From contig LFLB01000002.1 of NCBI GenBank assembly GCA_001543005.1, positions 123,281 to 187,280 on the forward strand: 64,000 nucleotides of DNA, written 5' to 3'. Position numbers and translations under genes: made by a program. Position 1 is the first letter of the stretch. Every line of letters starts with the position of its first letter. The notes under the pieces were generated by a model. That model saw nothing but the letters and a program-made list of their open reading frames with translations. It ran no database searches and was not told where the DNA came from. The stretch comes from Candidatus Spongiihabitans thiooxidans. GTDB lineage: Bacteria; Pseudomonadota; Gammaproteobacteria; Arenicellales; Poriferihabitantaceae. Below are positions 38,115 through 47,605 of the stretch, piece by piece.

Positions 38115-40118
38115 TTGACCGCCCCCCTGAGGGCATTTTTATTGGCGCGAATCTTTTTATGGTTGTGGCTGTGCTTGCCGTTTTTGGGCTTTGCTCCACT
38201 TTCAAGTTTCGCTCAGGCGGAAATCATCCGCAGCCATGCTATCGCCATGCATGGAGAGCCCAAGTATCCGGCAGGGTTTGAAAATTTTGATTATGTCAAT
38301 CCTGAGGCGCCAAAAGGCGGCTTGCTGCGTCAGGGTGTCCGCGGAACTTTTGATAGCTTCAACCCCTGGATCGATAAAGGCTCCGCGGTATCGCCGGGCT
38401 CGATTGAAACTTTATTGATATCGTCCGCGGATGAAGCATTTACCAAATATTGTTTGATTTGTGAGCGACTCGAATATCCTGTAGATCGAACCTGGATCAT
38501 ATTTTACTTACGTCCTGAGGCTAAATGGCACGATGGTAAGCCGATTACAGCGGAAGATGTGGTGTGGTCGTTTAATACGTTGATGGAGAAAGGCACACCA
38601 TCTTATCGGTTTTATTATGCTGACGTTGAACGCGTTGAAGTGACGGGTGAGCATGCTGTCCGATTTCAATTCAAGAATACCGGCAACCGTGAATTGCCGC
38701 TTATTATTGGCGACCTGCCAATATTGCCTAAACACTATTGGCAGGGACATGACCAAGAGCGGGACATTACCAAAACCACATTGTCACCGCCCTTGGGAAG
38801 CGGCCCATATAAAATCAAACGCTTTGACGCAGGGCGTTACTATGAGTTGGAACGCGTGGTGGATTACTGGGGAAAAGAGTTGCCAGTGAATCGCGGCATC
38901 AATAATTTTGATTTGCTGCGGTTCGATTTTTTCAGAGATCGCATTCCGATTAGATTGGCGCTAAAGGCCGGGGAAATCGATTTTTATGCAGAAAATACCG
39001 CCAAGAGTTGGGCCACTGAATTTGATATTCCAGCGGTGGAATCCGGGTGGTTAGTACGAGAACAAGTAAAACATTCGGCAACCCAGGGAATGCAGGCTTA
39101 TGTTATGAATTTGCGGCGATCGAAATTTAAAAATCGTAAAATTCGTCAAGCCATTTCCCTAGCATTTGATTTTAACTGGACCAATCAGAAAATATTTTAT
39201 AACCAATACACTCGTTCGAAAAGCTACTTCAGCAATTCAGAACTCGCGTCTTCCGGCATTCCCGAAGGCGACGAACTCGCACTTTTGGAAAACTATCGCG
39301 TTTCGTTGTCGCCGGAATTGTTTTCCCAGCCCTTTACGGTTTCAGAAACCGACGGCAGTGGTTGGTCTCGGCAGAATTTATTAAAAGCATTGTCCTTGAT
39401 TCGAGAAACCGACTGGGAGATCAAAGATGGAAAGCTGGTGGATCAACAGCACCAGCCCATGATCATAGAAATGTTGTTGTACAGCAGTTCATTTGAACGA
39501 CTGATATTGCCCTACGTCAGCAATCTCAAGCGGCTGGGCATCGACATGAAAGTGCGTGTGGTCGATACCGGGCAATACATCAATCGAATCCGCTCGTTTG
39601 ATTTTGACATGATCGTCGGTGGCTGGGGCCAGAGTGAAACGCCGGGTAACGAGCAACGTGAATATTGGAGTTGTGCGGCGGCGGAGCGACCGAGCAGCCG
39701 CAATACTGCCGGCATTTGTCATCCTGTCATCGAGGAACTTATCGAAAAAATAGTGGTTGCTCCAACCCGGGAAGAATTGATTACCGTTACCCGCGCATTG
39801 GATCGTGTGCTGCTATGGCAGCACTTTATCGTGCCGAATTGGCATTTACCCGCGAACCGAATTTTATGGTGGAATAAATATAACCGACCGCAGATTCCGT
39901 TGCGTAATGGCGTCGATATTTCGAGATGGTGGCTGGATGACGAGAGATCGGCAAGGCTGGCTCAGGCTCGTGACAACGGTGAAATCACCCAGCGCAATAG
40001 CAGCGGCGGCCCAAGCGGTTGGAAGCTTGGATTGCTGGCGGTGATTCTTGTTATTGGCGGGTTGGCCATAAAGCGAGCAATGAAATCGGAGCGCATGATG
40101 AAATCGAGGAACGGCTGA
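38115..40118 (+). CDS. yejA: ABC transporter periplasmic solute-binding protein, YejA-like
   Basis: Binds extracytoplasmic peptides (microcin C-type peptide in E. coli) for the YejBEF importer. The mature protein begins at [20 protein letters not shown] and contains [29 protein letters not shown] and [22 protein letters not shown], typical of family 5 solute-binding proteins. The frame is open from ATG 37995, but that start would add 40 residues read from the palindromic repeat. TTG 38115, with AGGAA 7 bases before it, gives a clean signal peptide ([20 protein letters not shown] to SFAQA). A C-terminal hydrophobic helix ([15 protein letters not shown]) is unusual and may anchor it in the membrane. 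TGATG overlap with yejB. Confidence 0.94.
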   Translation: MTAPLRAFLLARIFLWLWLCLPFLGFAPLSSFAQAEIIRSHAIAMHGEPKYPAGFENFDYVNPEAPKGGLLRQGVRGTFDSFNPWIDKGSAVSPGSIETLLISSADEAFTKYCLICERLEYPVDRTWIIFYLRPEAKWHDGKPITAEDVVWSFNTLMEKGTPSYRFYYADVERVEVTGEHAVRFQFKNTGNRELPLIIGDLPILPKHYWQGHDQERDITKTTLSPPLGSGPYKIKRFDAGRYYELERVVDYWGKELPVNRGINNFDLLRFDFFRDRIPIRLALKAGEIDFYAENTAKSWATEFDIPAVESGWLVREQVKHSATQGMQAYVMNLRRSKFKNRKIRQAISLAFDFNWTNQKIFYNQYTRSKSYFSNSELASSGIPEGDELALLENYRVSLSPELFSQPFTVSETDGSGWSRQNLLKALSLIRETDWEIKDGKLVDQQHQPMIIEMLLYSSSFERLILPYVSNLKRLGIDMKVRVVDTGQYINRIRSFDFDMIVGGWGQSETPGNEQREYWSCAAAERPSSRNTAGICHPVIEELIEKIVVAPTREELITVTRALDRVLLWQHFIVPNWHLPANRILWWNKYNRPQIPLRNGVDISRWWLDDERSARLAQARDNGEITQRNSSGGPSGWKLGLLAVILVIGGLAIKRAMKSERMMKSRNG

Positions 40119-41209
40119 TGGGCGCCTATATCTTCAAACGATTGTTGTTGGTCATCCCCACGTTGTTTTTGATCATGCTGTTTAATTTCGTGGTGATTCA
40201 ATTTGCACCGGGTGGTCCGGTTGAACAAGCCATCGCTAACATTACCGGAGAAGGGGTCGATGCCGCCGAACGGGTTACCCGAGACACCTCAGAAAATATA
40301 ATTCAAAGTAGCGGCTCAAATAATAGTCGGTATCGAGGCGCACAAGGGCTTGACCCAGAGTTTATTGCAGAATTGGAAAAACGATTTGGTTTCGACAAGC
40401 CGGTGCATGAGCGATTCTTCAGTATGATGAAGAACTATTTAAGATTCGATTTTGGCGATAGTTTCTTTCGCGATCGTGCAGTCGTGGATTTGGTGCTTGA
40501 AAAAATGCCGGTGTCGATTTCCTTGGGATTATGGTCGACGTTACTGGTGTATTTGATCAGCATTCCATTGGGTATCAGAAAAGCGGTTCGGGATGGTAGT
40601 CGGTTCGATATTACTACCAGCGTGATGCTCACTATCGGGGTGGCTATCCCCGGATTCTTGTTTGCGGTGTTGTTGTTAGTGGTGTTTGCCGGCGGTGTGT
40701 ATTATGACTGGTTTCCTTTGCGCGGGCTGCTTTCGGACAATTGGGACACGTTGTCATGGAGCGCAAAAATCGCTGATTATTTTTGGCACTTAACATTACC
40801 GATAATTGCCTTGACAGTTAGTGGGTTCGCGTCTTTGGCCATGCTTACCAAAAATTCTTTTCTCGACCAAATCAGCCAGCAATATGTGCTGACAGCACGA
40901 GCAAAAGGTCTGAGCGAACGAAAAGTTATGTATGGTCATGTGTTCCGTAACGCCATGCTCATCGTCATCGCCGGATTCCCTGCGGCAGTGGTCAGTATTC
41001 TATTTACTGGCGCGATGCTGATAGAAATTATTTTTTCGCTGGATGGTCTCGGTTTGCTGGGGTTTGAAGCGGCGTTGCAACGGGATTATCCGGTGATGTT
41101 TGGATCGTTGTGGTTTTTTACCTTGCTTGGATTGGTGTTGGGAATTATTTCTGACCTGATGTATACCTGGATTGATCCTCGTATCGATTTCGACACCAGG
41201 GAATCATGA
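40118..41209 (+). CDS. yejB: ABC transporter permease YejB
   Basis: Inner-membrane permease of the Yej peptide importer. ATG 40118 shares the A of the yejA stop [23 protein letters not shown] is the first membrane segment and is the family start. About six helices are visible, and [21 protein letters not shown] is the EAA cytoplasmic loop that contacts the ATPase. The first periplasmic loop is long ([18 protein letters not shown]), as in YejB. It overlaps yejE by 4 bp (ATGA). Confidence 0.96.
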   Translation: MGAYIFKRLLLVIPTLFLIMLFNFVVIQFAPGGPVEQAIANITGEGVDAAERVTRDTSENIIQSSGSNNSRYRGAQGLDPEFIAELEKRFGFDKPVHERFFSMMKNYLRFDFGDSFFRDRAVVDLVLEKMPVSISLGLWSTLLVYLISIPLGIRKAVRDGSRFDITTSVMLTIGVAIPGFLFAVLLLVVFAGGVYYDWFPLRGLLSDNWDTLSWSAKIADYFWHLTLPIIALTVSGFASLAMLTKNSFLDQISQQYVLTARAKGLSERKVMYGHVFRNAMLIVIAGFPAAVVSILFTGAMLIEIIFSLDGLGLLGFEAALQRDYPVMFGSLWFFTLLGLVLGIISDLMYTWIDPRIDFDTRES

Positions 41210-42312
41210 CCACCAATACGGCGATGAATACGGCCATGAATGTGGATAGCGAACAAGCGGGCAGGCGTTGGTTTACGGCATGCTCATTTTCTTTAGGCCC
41301 AATTGGTCAACGTCGTTGGGAGTTATTTAAGGCCAACCGCCGCAGTGTCTGGGCACTTTGGATATTTTTGATATTATTTGTAATTTCATTATTTGCGGAA
41401 TTGGTAGCAAATGATAAACCATTCTTTATTATGTACAAGGGCCAGGCTTATTGGCCGGCGTTGGTGGATTACAATGAAACAGATTTTGACGGGGACTTTC
41501 CCACCGCAGCGGCCTATCACGACCCATGGCTGAAAAAACAAATTGCAGATAATGGTTTCTCAGTGTGGCCATTAATAGAATTTCACCACACCACAGTTGA
41601 TTGGGATATGGAACATCCCGCGCCAGCACCGCCCAGTGCGCGGCATATTCTGGGCACCGATGATCAGGCCCGTGATGTCGTTGCCAGGATTATTTATGGC
41701 TTTCGCATTTCGGTTTTATTCGGATTTATGCTAACGATTATCAGTGCGGTGGTGGGGGTGAGCGCAGGCGCCATTCAAGGATATTTCGGCGGCTGGATTG
41801 ATCTGATATTGCAGCGATTTATGGAAGTGTGGAGTAGCATGCCGACGCTGTATATCCTGATTATTTTGGCCAGCGTGGTGGAGCCAAATTTTTGGTGGCT
41901 ACTGGGGATACTGTTATTATTTTCATGGATGGGGTTTGTCGGTGTGGTACGCGCGGAATTTTTGAAAACGCGAAAACTTGAATATGTCCGTGCGGCCCGG
42001 GCACTGGGTGTAAGCGATGCCCGGATTATTTTGCGCCATGTACTGCCCAATGCTTTGGTGGCCACGATTACTTTTATGCCCTTCACCCTGGCGGGATCGG
42101 TCACGGTTTTAACTTCACTCGACTTTTTGGGGTTCGGTCTGCCGCCGGGCTCGCCATCATTAGGAGAATTGCTCGCTCAAGGCAAAGCAAATCTACAGGC
42201 ACCGTGGCTGGGGGTTAGCGGATTTGTCATTATCGGCACCATGTTGTCGTTGTTAATTTTTATCGGCGAGGGCGTGCGCGATGCCTTTGATCCAAGAAAA
42301 TTATTTCGTTAG
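41206..42312 (+). CDS. yejE: ABC transporter permease YejE
   Basis: Second permease of the Yej importer, 368 residues. The N-terminal [20 protein letters not shown] precedes the first membrane helix ([20 protein letters not shown]). The [20 protein letters not shown] segment and the EAA loop [20 protein letters not shown] are typical for dipeptide-type permeases. It starts inside the yejB stop (ATGA) and is followed 27 bp later by yejF. Confidence 0.96.
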   Translation: MTTNTAMNTAMNVDSEQAGRRWFTACSFSLGPIGQRRWELFKANRRSVWALWIFLILFVISLFAELVANDKPFFIMYKGQAYWPALVDYNETDFDGDFPTAAAYHDPWLKKQIADNGFSVWPLIEFHHTTVDWDMEHPAPAPPSARHILGTDDQARDVVARIIYGFRISVLFGFMLTIISAVVGVSAGAIQGYFGGWIDLILQRFMEVWSSMPTLYILIILASVVEPNFWWLLGILLLFSWMGFVGVVRAEFLKTRKLEYVRAARALGVSDARIILRHVLPNALVATITFMPFTLAGSVTVLTSLDFLGFGLPPGSPSLGELLAQGKANLQAPWLGVSGFVIIGTMLSLLIFIGEGVRDAFDPRKLFR

Positions 42313-42339
42313 TGCGCTGACAAGAACGATAGTAATAAC

Positions 42340-43959
42340 ATGAGCGATCCAATTTTAACGGTCACCGATCTTGCGATCAGTTTTCAGCGCACCGAAAAAC
42401 AAAAACGTGTTGTCACTGATGTGGTTAGAGGCGTGGATTTGGAATTACACGCCGGCGAGACGGTCGCCTTGGTCGGTGAATCCGGTTCGGGCAAGACGCT
42501 CACCGCATTGTCGATACTACAATTATTGCCGTATCCCTACGCGTTTCACCCCCATGGCTCGATAACCTATCAAGCGGAAGAACTGGTTGGAGCCAATCAT
42601 GCAACACTGCAACGCATTCGCGGCAACGATATATCGATGATTTTTCAGGAGCCGATGACGGCGTTAAACCCCCTGCATGTGATTGAAAAACAAATCGGCG
42701 AATCTCTGGCATTGCATCAAGGCATTACTGGTGATGCGGCAACAGAAAAAATTATTTCGTTACTCGATCGTGTTGGCATCCACAATCCAGCTACGCGACT
42801 CGACGCCTACCCACATCAATTGTCCGGTGGCCAAAAGCAACGGGTAATGATTGCGATGGCTTTGGCTAATCGGCCAGAAATATTACTCGCCGACGAGCCC
42901 ACCACGGCGTTGGATGTGACCGTTCAGGCGAAAATTCTCAGATTGTTAAAGGAGTTGCAAGTAGCGGAAAACCTGGCTATTTTGCTCATCACCCACGACT
43001 TGAATATGGTCAAAAAAATGGCTGACCGAATACTGGTAATGAAACAGGGTACGGTGGTGGAGCGCGGTGTCACCACCCAAATTTTTACCTCTGCCCAAGA
43101 AGATTATACCAAAACGCTTTTGTCCGCAGAGCCACCTTTGCGGCAGCCACCCGAAGTCAAAACGGAAGCGGTGTTGCAGGCAGATGATTTGAAAGTTTGG
43201 TTCCCGATTAAAAAGGGATTGCTAAAAAGAACAGTCGGTCATATAAAGGCGGTCAACCAAGTTTCATTAAAACTTTATCCCGGCCATACTCTGGGCGTGG
43301 TCGGCGAGTCGGGTTCAGGAAAAACCACCCTTGCATTAGCGTTATTGAAGCTGGTGCAGGCCGAAGGCACGGTGCTACTTGATGGTAAACCACTTGGAGT
43401 CCGCGGCGGGCTATCAATGCCGCAAGTTCGATTGGCCATGCAAATTGTTTTCCAGGATCCCTACGGCTCGTTGTCGCCGAGGCTGACCATCGGCGCAATA
43501 ATCAGTGAAGGTCTTGATGCCCATCGGCTGGTCACCGACCCGGCCGCGCGCGATGAAAAGGTGATTGAGATTCTAAAAGAAGTTGAAATTGATCCGGCGG
43601 TGCGCTTTCGTTACTCCCATGAATTTTCCGGCGGCCAACGTCAGCGCATTGCCATCGCCAGAGCCTTGATACTGGAGCCGAGAATTCTTTTTCTCGATGA
43701 GCCGACCTCGGCGCTGGATCGCACGGTACAGGTTCAGGTATTAGAACTCCTGAATCGACTGCAACGACAACATAGCCTGGCATATGTATTTATTTCCCAC
43801 GATTTGAGTGTGGTTCGCGCTATCGCCGATGACCTGATGGTGATGCGTAACGGTGATGTGGTTGAACAAGGCGCAGCGAAATCCATTTTTGCGAGCCCGC
43901 AACATCCATATACAAAAGAGTTATTGTCGGCGGCGTTTGATATGGAACAGGCAGTTTGA
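42340..43959 (+). CDS. yejF: ABC transporter ATP-binding protein YejF (duplicated ATPase)
   Basis: Cytoplasmic ATPase of the Yej peptide importer with two fused nucleotide-binding domains. Each half has a Walker A GESGSGKT, a signature motif (HQLSGGQKQRVMIAMAL, HEFSGGQRQRIAIARAL), and a Walker B (ILLADEPTTALD, ILFLDEPTSALD). 539 residues is the usual length of YejF. The operon yejABEF is complete. Confidence 0.97.
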   Translation: MSDPILTVTDLAISFQRTEKQKRVVTDVVRGVDLELHAGETVALVGESGSGKTLTALSILQLLPYPYAFHPHGSITYQAEELVGANHATLQRIRGNDISMIFQEPMTALNPLHVIEKQIGESLALHQGITGDAATEKIISLLDRVGIHNPATRLDAYPHQLSGGQKQRVMIAMALANRPEILLADEPTTALDVTVQAKILRLLKELQVAENLAILLITHDLNMVKKMADRILVMKQGTVVERGVTTQIFTSAQEDYTKTLLSAEPPLRQPPEVKTEAVLQADDLKVWFPIKKGLLKRTVGHIKAVNQVSLKLYPGHTLGVVGESGSGKTTLALALLKLVQAEGTVLLDGKPLGVRGGLSMPQVRLAMQIVFQDPYGSLSPRLTIGAIISEGLDAHRLVTDPAARDEKVIEILKEVEIDPAVRFRYSHEFSGGQRQRIAIARALILEPRILFLDEPTSALDRTVQVQVLELLNRLQRQHSLAYVFISHDLSVVRAIADDLMVMRNGDVVEQGAAKSIFASPQHPYTKELLSAAFDMEQAV

Positions 43960-44447
43960 ATCGGCTCGTCCAGTTTAAATATTGTGCGCCTTCAGCCCTT
44001 TGTTATAAGTTGTTTAATCATCGACAGACCGCCCAAGCGCATCCGGAACCCATTGATTGATACTCTTTTGTTCCGCTGTCGCATGAGTCGCAACCTCACT
44101 ATGGAGCCTGAGCGATATTCGAAGATTTAATTTCCCGAAAATGCTTTTGTTGGGCTTATTCCTTTTTCTTCGCAAACTTCCCAATCGACTTTAAGCGATT
44201 GCTTAAACTCCTTATCCCAGAGCGGCAGGATTGTTCCCACAAAAGTTCGCGCTACCCTTCAATTCAAGAATTTCCTCACGGAATTGATCGAGTTGCGGAG
44301 CATATTCGATGTTCGCTTTATACCCGTCGTATTTTTATTATATTCATGGCAATGCCTCGTATGAACACTCCGACTTCTCCGAATAGCACAACCGCAACCC
44401 TGCCGCTCTTTTAAATACATCCGCTCCCGCACCATAAATTGCGTTTG
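43960..44447. other. Intergenic region between yejF and the HNH endonuclease
   Basis: 488 bp without a convincing gene. Only a 71-residue frame at 44199-44414 is open; it has no ribosome-binding site and no known motif. The region marks the left border of the small type II R-M insertion. It may hold a yejF terminator and remnants of older DNA, but I recognise no repeat or attachment site. Confidence 0.5.
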
Positions 44448-45182
44448 TTAGCTGCTTTTATGCTTAAAGTGATTGCGTAACACATTCTTAACATACTCTG
44501 GTGCTTCTTCTGTTACCTTTGCAGCTTCTTGTTTTAACTTGTCATATTCTGCAATTTCATCTCCCGACCAAAGAAGATCGAGTCTTCGTATATCACGCAT
44601 TGCGATGTGGCTATATGATTCCGGGTAAGCCCAATAACATGACAAGCAAACACGGTTTTCCTTTTTCTTCCAATTCGGACAGTTTTCACAGCTCCAGGAC
44701 TTCGCTCTATTTGCCGATGCACAGAGCAACATATACTCGCTCGTTTCATCGGACACATCACCGTTATCACCGGCGATTTCAAATGGAACTCTATGGTCTA
44801 TTTGTAATTCTCGAGCAGGGAATGGCTCCAGATAGATATTGCATTTCTGGCCATATTTCTCAATCAGAGCGGATTTTAGATTAGAAGAGAATGCCGTTCT
44901 ACCCGATAACCGCGTAGCACGCACTTCCGCTGGGTCGCCAAACTTATATGCCGCTATTTTTCTACTATCTGACCCTGTAACACGAAACGTTTTTATTGGA
45001 ATCCCTTGCTCTCGAACGTCTCGTATTGCTCGCGGAGGATGATTATACCCATATATGTCTTTAAGTTCTTCTGTTGTAATTTGCCCATGCTTTAATATGT
45101 GGTCGATTACTGTTTTAGGTCTTTTAGCGTTAACACTTTTGAGTAACTGAATAAACTCTGGCGGATAATTCTGTTTGCTCAT
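44448..45182 (-). CDS. HNH restriction endonuclease with an N-terminal winged-helix-like domain
   Basis: A 244-residue protein. Residues 20-70 (TVIDHILKHGQITTEELKDI, AIRDVREQGIPIKTF) look like a winged-helix DNA-binding domain. The catalytic part has RELQIDHRVPFEIAGDNGD (D129-H130), then SCENCPNW (C165, C168) and VCLSCYW (C179, C182), a zinc-supported HNH fold. It overlaps the adenine methylase gene by 4 bp (ATGA), the usual arrangement of a type II R-M pair, and is probably the cognate restriction enzyme. The target site is unknown. Confidence 0.85.
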   Translation of the reverse strand: MSKQNYPPEFIQLLKSVNAKRPKTVIDHILKHGQITTEELKDIYGYNHPPRAIRDVREQGIPIKTFRVTGSDSRKIAAYKFGDPAEVRATRLSGRTAFSSNLKSALIEKYGQKCNIYLEPFPARELQIDHRVPFEIAGDNGDVSDETSEYMLLCASANRAKSWSCENCPNWKKKENRVCLSCYWAYPESYSHIAMRDIRRLDLLWSGDEIAEYDKLKQEAAKVTEEAPEYVKNVLRNHFKHKSS

Positions 45183-46117
45183 GCAAACATAATCTCCTGC
45201 TGTTTTTGTGGTAGCACAGTAGGAATAGAATGTTTTTCACGGCCTAAACGATCGACTAAAGCGGGTGACAGGTATAATGATTCTATGGTTTCATCATCAT
45301 TGCCTAAGAGCGTGGCTTGGCTCGATCTGCCTGCCTTGATATGTAGATGTTTTAGTGAAAGAGAGTTTGGAAGCGGTTTGCCATGATATTTTTTACCCGT
45401 TTGTCCATCATAACTAATGATGTATGAAACATCTTTTTGATTCATTACTTTAAGAGCATCAATAAACTCATCATAGGTGAGACCATTTAAATATCTGTGA
45501 TCTCTGGTAAATGATGTGCCTTGATACGGTGGATCCATGTAAACCAAATCATGCTTTTTTGCTTTTTTCACCACTTCTCGAAAATCAACAGATGAAAGAC
45601 TCGTGATCCCGGAAAGCACAGAAGAAACATCAAAAATATTTTGTCTCATGGTGTTTGGACGCATACCGGATCGCCGATTGTCCGCACTTTGATTAAATGA
45701 ACCGGATGAACTGTATCTAACTGAACCCTTTACTATCCTGGCCAATAAATACAGTAAGTGATGTGGCTGGTGTGTTGAATTGAATTTTTCTCGTGTTTTA
45801 AAGAAATATTCTTTTTTATCAGGGTGCTGTTCATGCCACAATTGTTCATACTGTTTCACTAAATCACCGGGTCTTTCCAGTATTTCTTCCCATAAATGCA
45901 TCAATGGCTCATTTAAATCGTTAAGGATTATTTTTTTTGTTAGCCCTTTTACCCTTGCAGACAGTGAAATGGCACTGGCACCACAAAATGGTTCTATCAG
46001 GCAATTTACATCGGCCGGGAAGTGAGGAAGGATATATTGTGCAATTCCTCGCTTACTGCCTTGATAGGGGAACGGATGAGGAACTGAAAGGTTATCAAAC
46101 ATTTTCATGTATTCCAT
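45179..46117 (-). CDS. D12-class N6-adenine DNA methyltransferase
   Basis: Dam/D12-family methylase, 312 residues. FPYQGSKRGIAQYILPHF is the AdoMet motif region and DLVYMDPPYQGTSFTRDHRY the catalytic DPPY motif, with IEPFCGASAISLS between. ATG 46117 is chosen because GAGGG lies just upstream; a longer frame reaches 46156. It protects the host site cut by the overlapping HNH gene. The pair is on the - strand between yejF and a housekeeping oxidase, a likely horizontally acquired unit. Confidence 0.93.
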   Translation of the reverse strand: MEYMKMFDNLSVPHPFPYQGSKRGIAQYILPHFPADVNCLIEPFCGASAISLSARVKGLTKKIILNDLNEPLMHLWEEILERPGDLVKQYEQLWHEQHPDKKEYFFKTREKFNSTHQPHHLLYLLARIVKGSVRYSSSGSFNQSADNRRSGMRPNTMRQNIFDVSSVLSGITSLSSVDFREVVKKAKKHDLVYMDPPYQGTSFTRDHRYLNGLTYDEFIDALKVMNQKDVSYIISYDGQTGKKYHGKPLPNSLSLKHLHIKAGRSSQATLLGNDDETIESLYLSPALVDRLGREKHSIPTVLPQKQQEIMFA

Positions 46118-46218
46118 TTTACCCTCTTTTCGGTGGTAATTTATCTGAACAAGCATACAAATTTTTTAGCCGGCTATCCGATGGACGGTGTTTTTATCCG
46201 TTCTCGAACACGAAAATT

Positions 46219-47496
46219 TTACCTTATCAGCCGCTCTATCGAAAATGCATCCAGACTCACGGCGGGGGTTTTGCCGATGGCTAATTTTGCGGTGGCATTT
46301 CCGGCGCCTAGCCCGATTCCAAATCCATGGCCGCTGTATCCGGTTGACAAGGTGAGTCCCGGAATGCGATCAACAGTCGAAATTACCGGCAATTGATCCG
46401 GTGTCACATCAATCATTCCAGCCCATCGTTGCTTGATTTCAATACCCTTTAATTGCGGAAAAGTTTCGCCGAGCAAGCGGTAGGCTTTGTTGAGCAGTTT
46501 GATGTCGGGATTGGGATTAAGGGCGCGCTCTTTTTCGAAAGGCGTGATCTCGTCAAAAGACCATTTTGAAGGCCAGCGCAGTTCAGTAAAAAATCGGTTG
46601 CCGATTTTGAGCGACACCTGTTCTTTTGAATTTCTGTAAGCATGAAAAAAATTCCGGAAAAAGCGCAGGTAGTCCGGTGTTAAGTCGCAAGTAAAATTGC
46701 CGCCATAGGCAACGTTGTAGCCGCCATCCATCCGCCGCCGTAAACCCAACCCACTTCTCCAAACAGACAGTTGCGTTATCGACGCCGCCGGTGCAGTGGC
46801 CATCACCGAACCCGTCACCTTAAGCTGAGGCAACAACAAATCCAGGTGTCGGCAAAAATACGAAGACCAGGCGCCCCCGGCGCAGACTACGGCAGGTGCT
46901 CGAATTCGGCCGTGCTCTGTGACTACTCCGGCAACACGTCCGGCCTCGATATCAATTCCGCGAACGGCGCATTGGTTGAGTATGGTCGCGCCGTGTTGTT
47001 TTGCTTTTTTGGCGATGGCTCGGGTAGCCAACGTAGGCTCTGCACGCGCGTCGCTTGGTGTGCATAACGCGCCCCGGGATTGACCCTGAATGCCGGGGAT
47101 GAGGGCTTGTAAATCACCCAGACTGAGAAAATGGGTATCAAGATCAAAAACTTTGGCATGTTTTAGCCAAGCCAGATTACTCTGGTAGCGTTGCTCGGTT
47201 TCAGATAAATACAAGGTGCCGCCAACGTGGAAACCGATATCCTCATCAAGTTCACCAACCAACTCATGCCACAACGCCAAAGAATGAATCATCAGCGGCA
47301 ATTCAACAGGGTCTCGGCCTTGTTGACGTATAAACCCCCAGTTTCGCCCGGACTGCTCGCAAGCGATCTCGCCTTTTTCGCAAAGCGCCACACTGATCCC
47401 GTTTCGGGCCAAGTAGTAAGCAGTGCTACTACCAACAATGCCGCCGCCAATCACCACCACATCGACGGCCTCGGGTATTTTGTTTGATTTTGACAT
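46219..47496 (-). CDS. FAD-dependent amino-acid oxidase/dehydrogenase (DAO family)
   Basis: The 425-residue flavoprotein starts with VDVVVIGGGIVGSSTAYYLA, the FAD-binding GxGxxG, and has EQSGRNWGFIRQQGRDPVEL, RAPAVVCAGGAWSS and a C-terminal LTLSTGYSGHGFGIGLGAG. This is the family of D-amino-acid dehydrogenases, sarcosine and glycine oxidases. The substrate cannot be read. It is separated from the AddA-like gene by 109 bp and shows no operon partner. Confidence 0.9.
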   Translation of the reverse strand: MSKSNKIPEAVDVVVIGGGIVGSSTAYYLARNGISVALCEKGEIACEQSGRNWGFIRQQGRDPVELPLMIHSLALWHELVGELDEDIGFHVGGTLYLSETEQRYQSNLAWLKHAKVFDLDTHFLSLGDLQALIPGIQGQSRGALCTPSDARAEPTLATRAIAKKAKQHGATILNQCAVRGIDIEAGRVAGVVTEHGRIRAPAVVCAGGAWSSYFCRHLDLLLPQLKVTGSVMATAPAASITQLSVWRSGLGLRRRMDGGYNVAYGGNFTCDLTPDYLRFFRNFFHAYRNSKEQVSLKIGNRFFTELRWPSKWSFDEITPFEKERALNPNPDIKLLNKAYRLLGETFPQLKGIEIKQRWAGMIDVTPDQLPVISTVDRIPGLTLSTGYSGHGFGIGLGAGNATAKLAIGKTPAVSLDAFSIERLIR

Positions 47497-47605
47497 TGGC
47501 TTGGGGGTTAAATTGGGCCGTTAAATTTTATTGGCGAAGAATGTTGTCATGGGTTGGGAGTCGGAACGCAACCATCGACAACCGCAACCAAGCTACGGAC
47601 GCCAA

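Noticed and set aside
44199..44414. 71-residue open frame between yejF and the HNH gene
   Set aside because: No ribosome-binding site, no codon bias, no known motif.
44420..44460. Second attC-like site (GTTAGCTGC) next to the HNH gene
   Set aside because: Only one core-like box that overlaps the HNH stop codon; no partner box or palindrome at a suitable distance.
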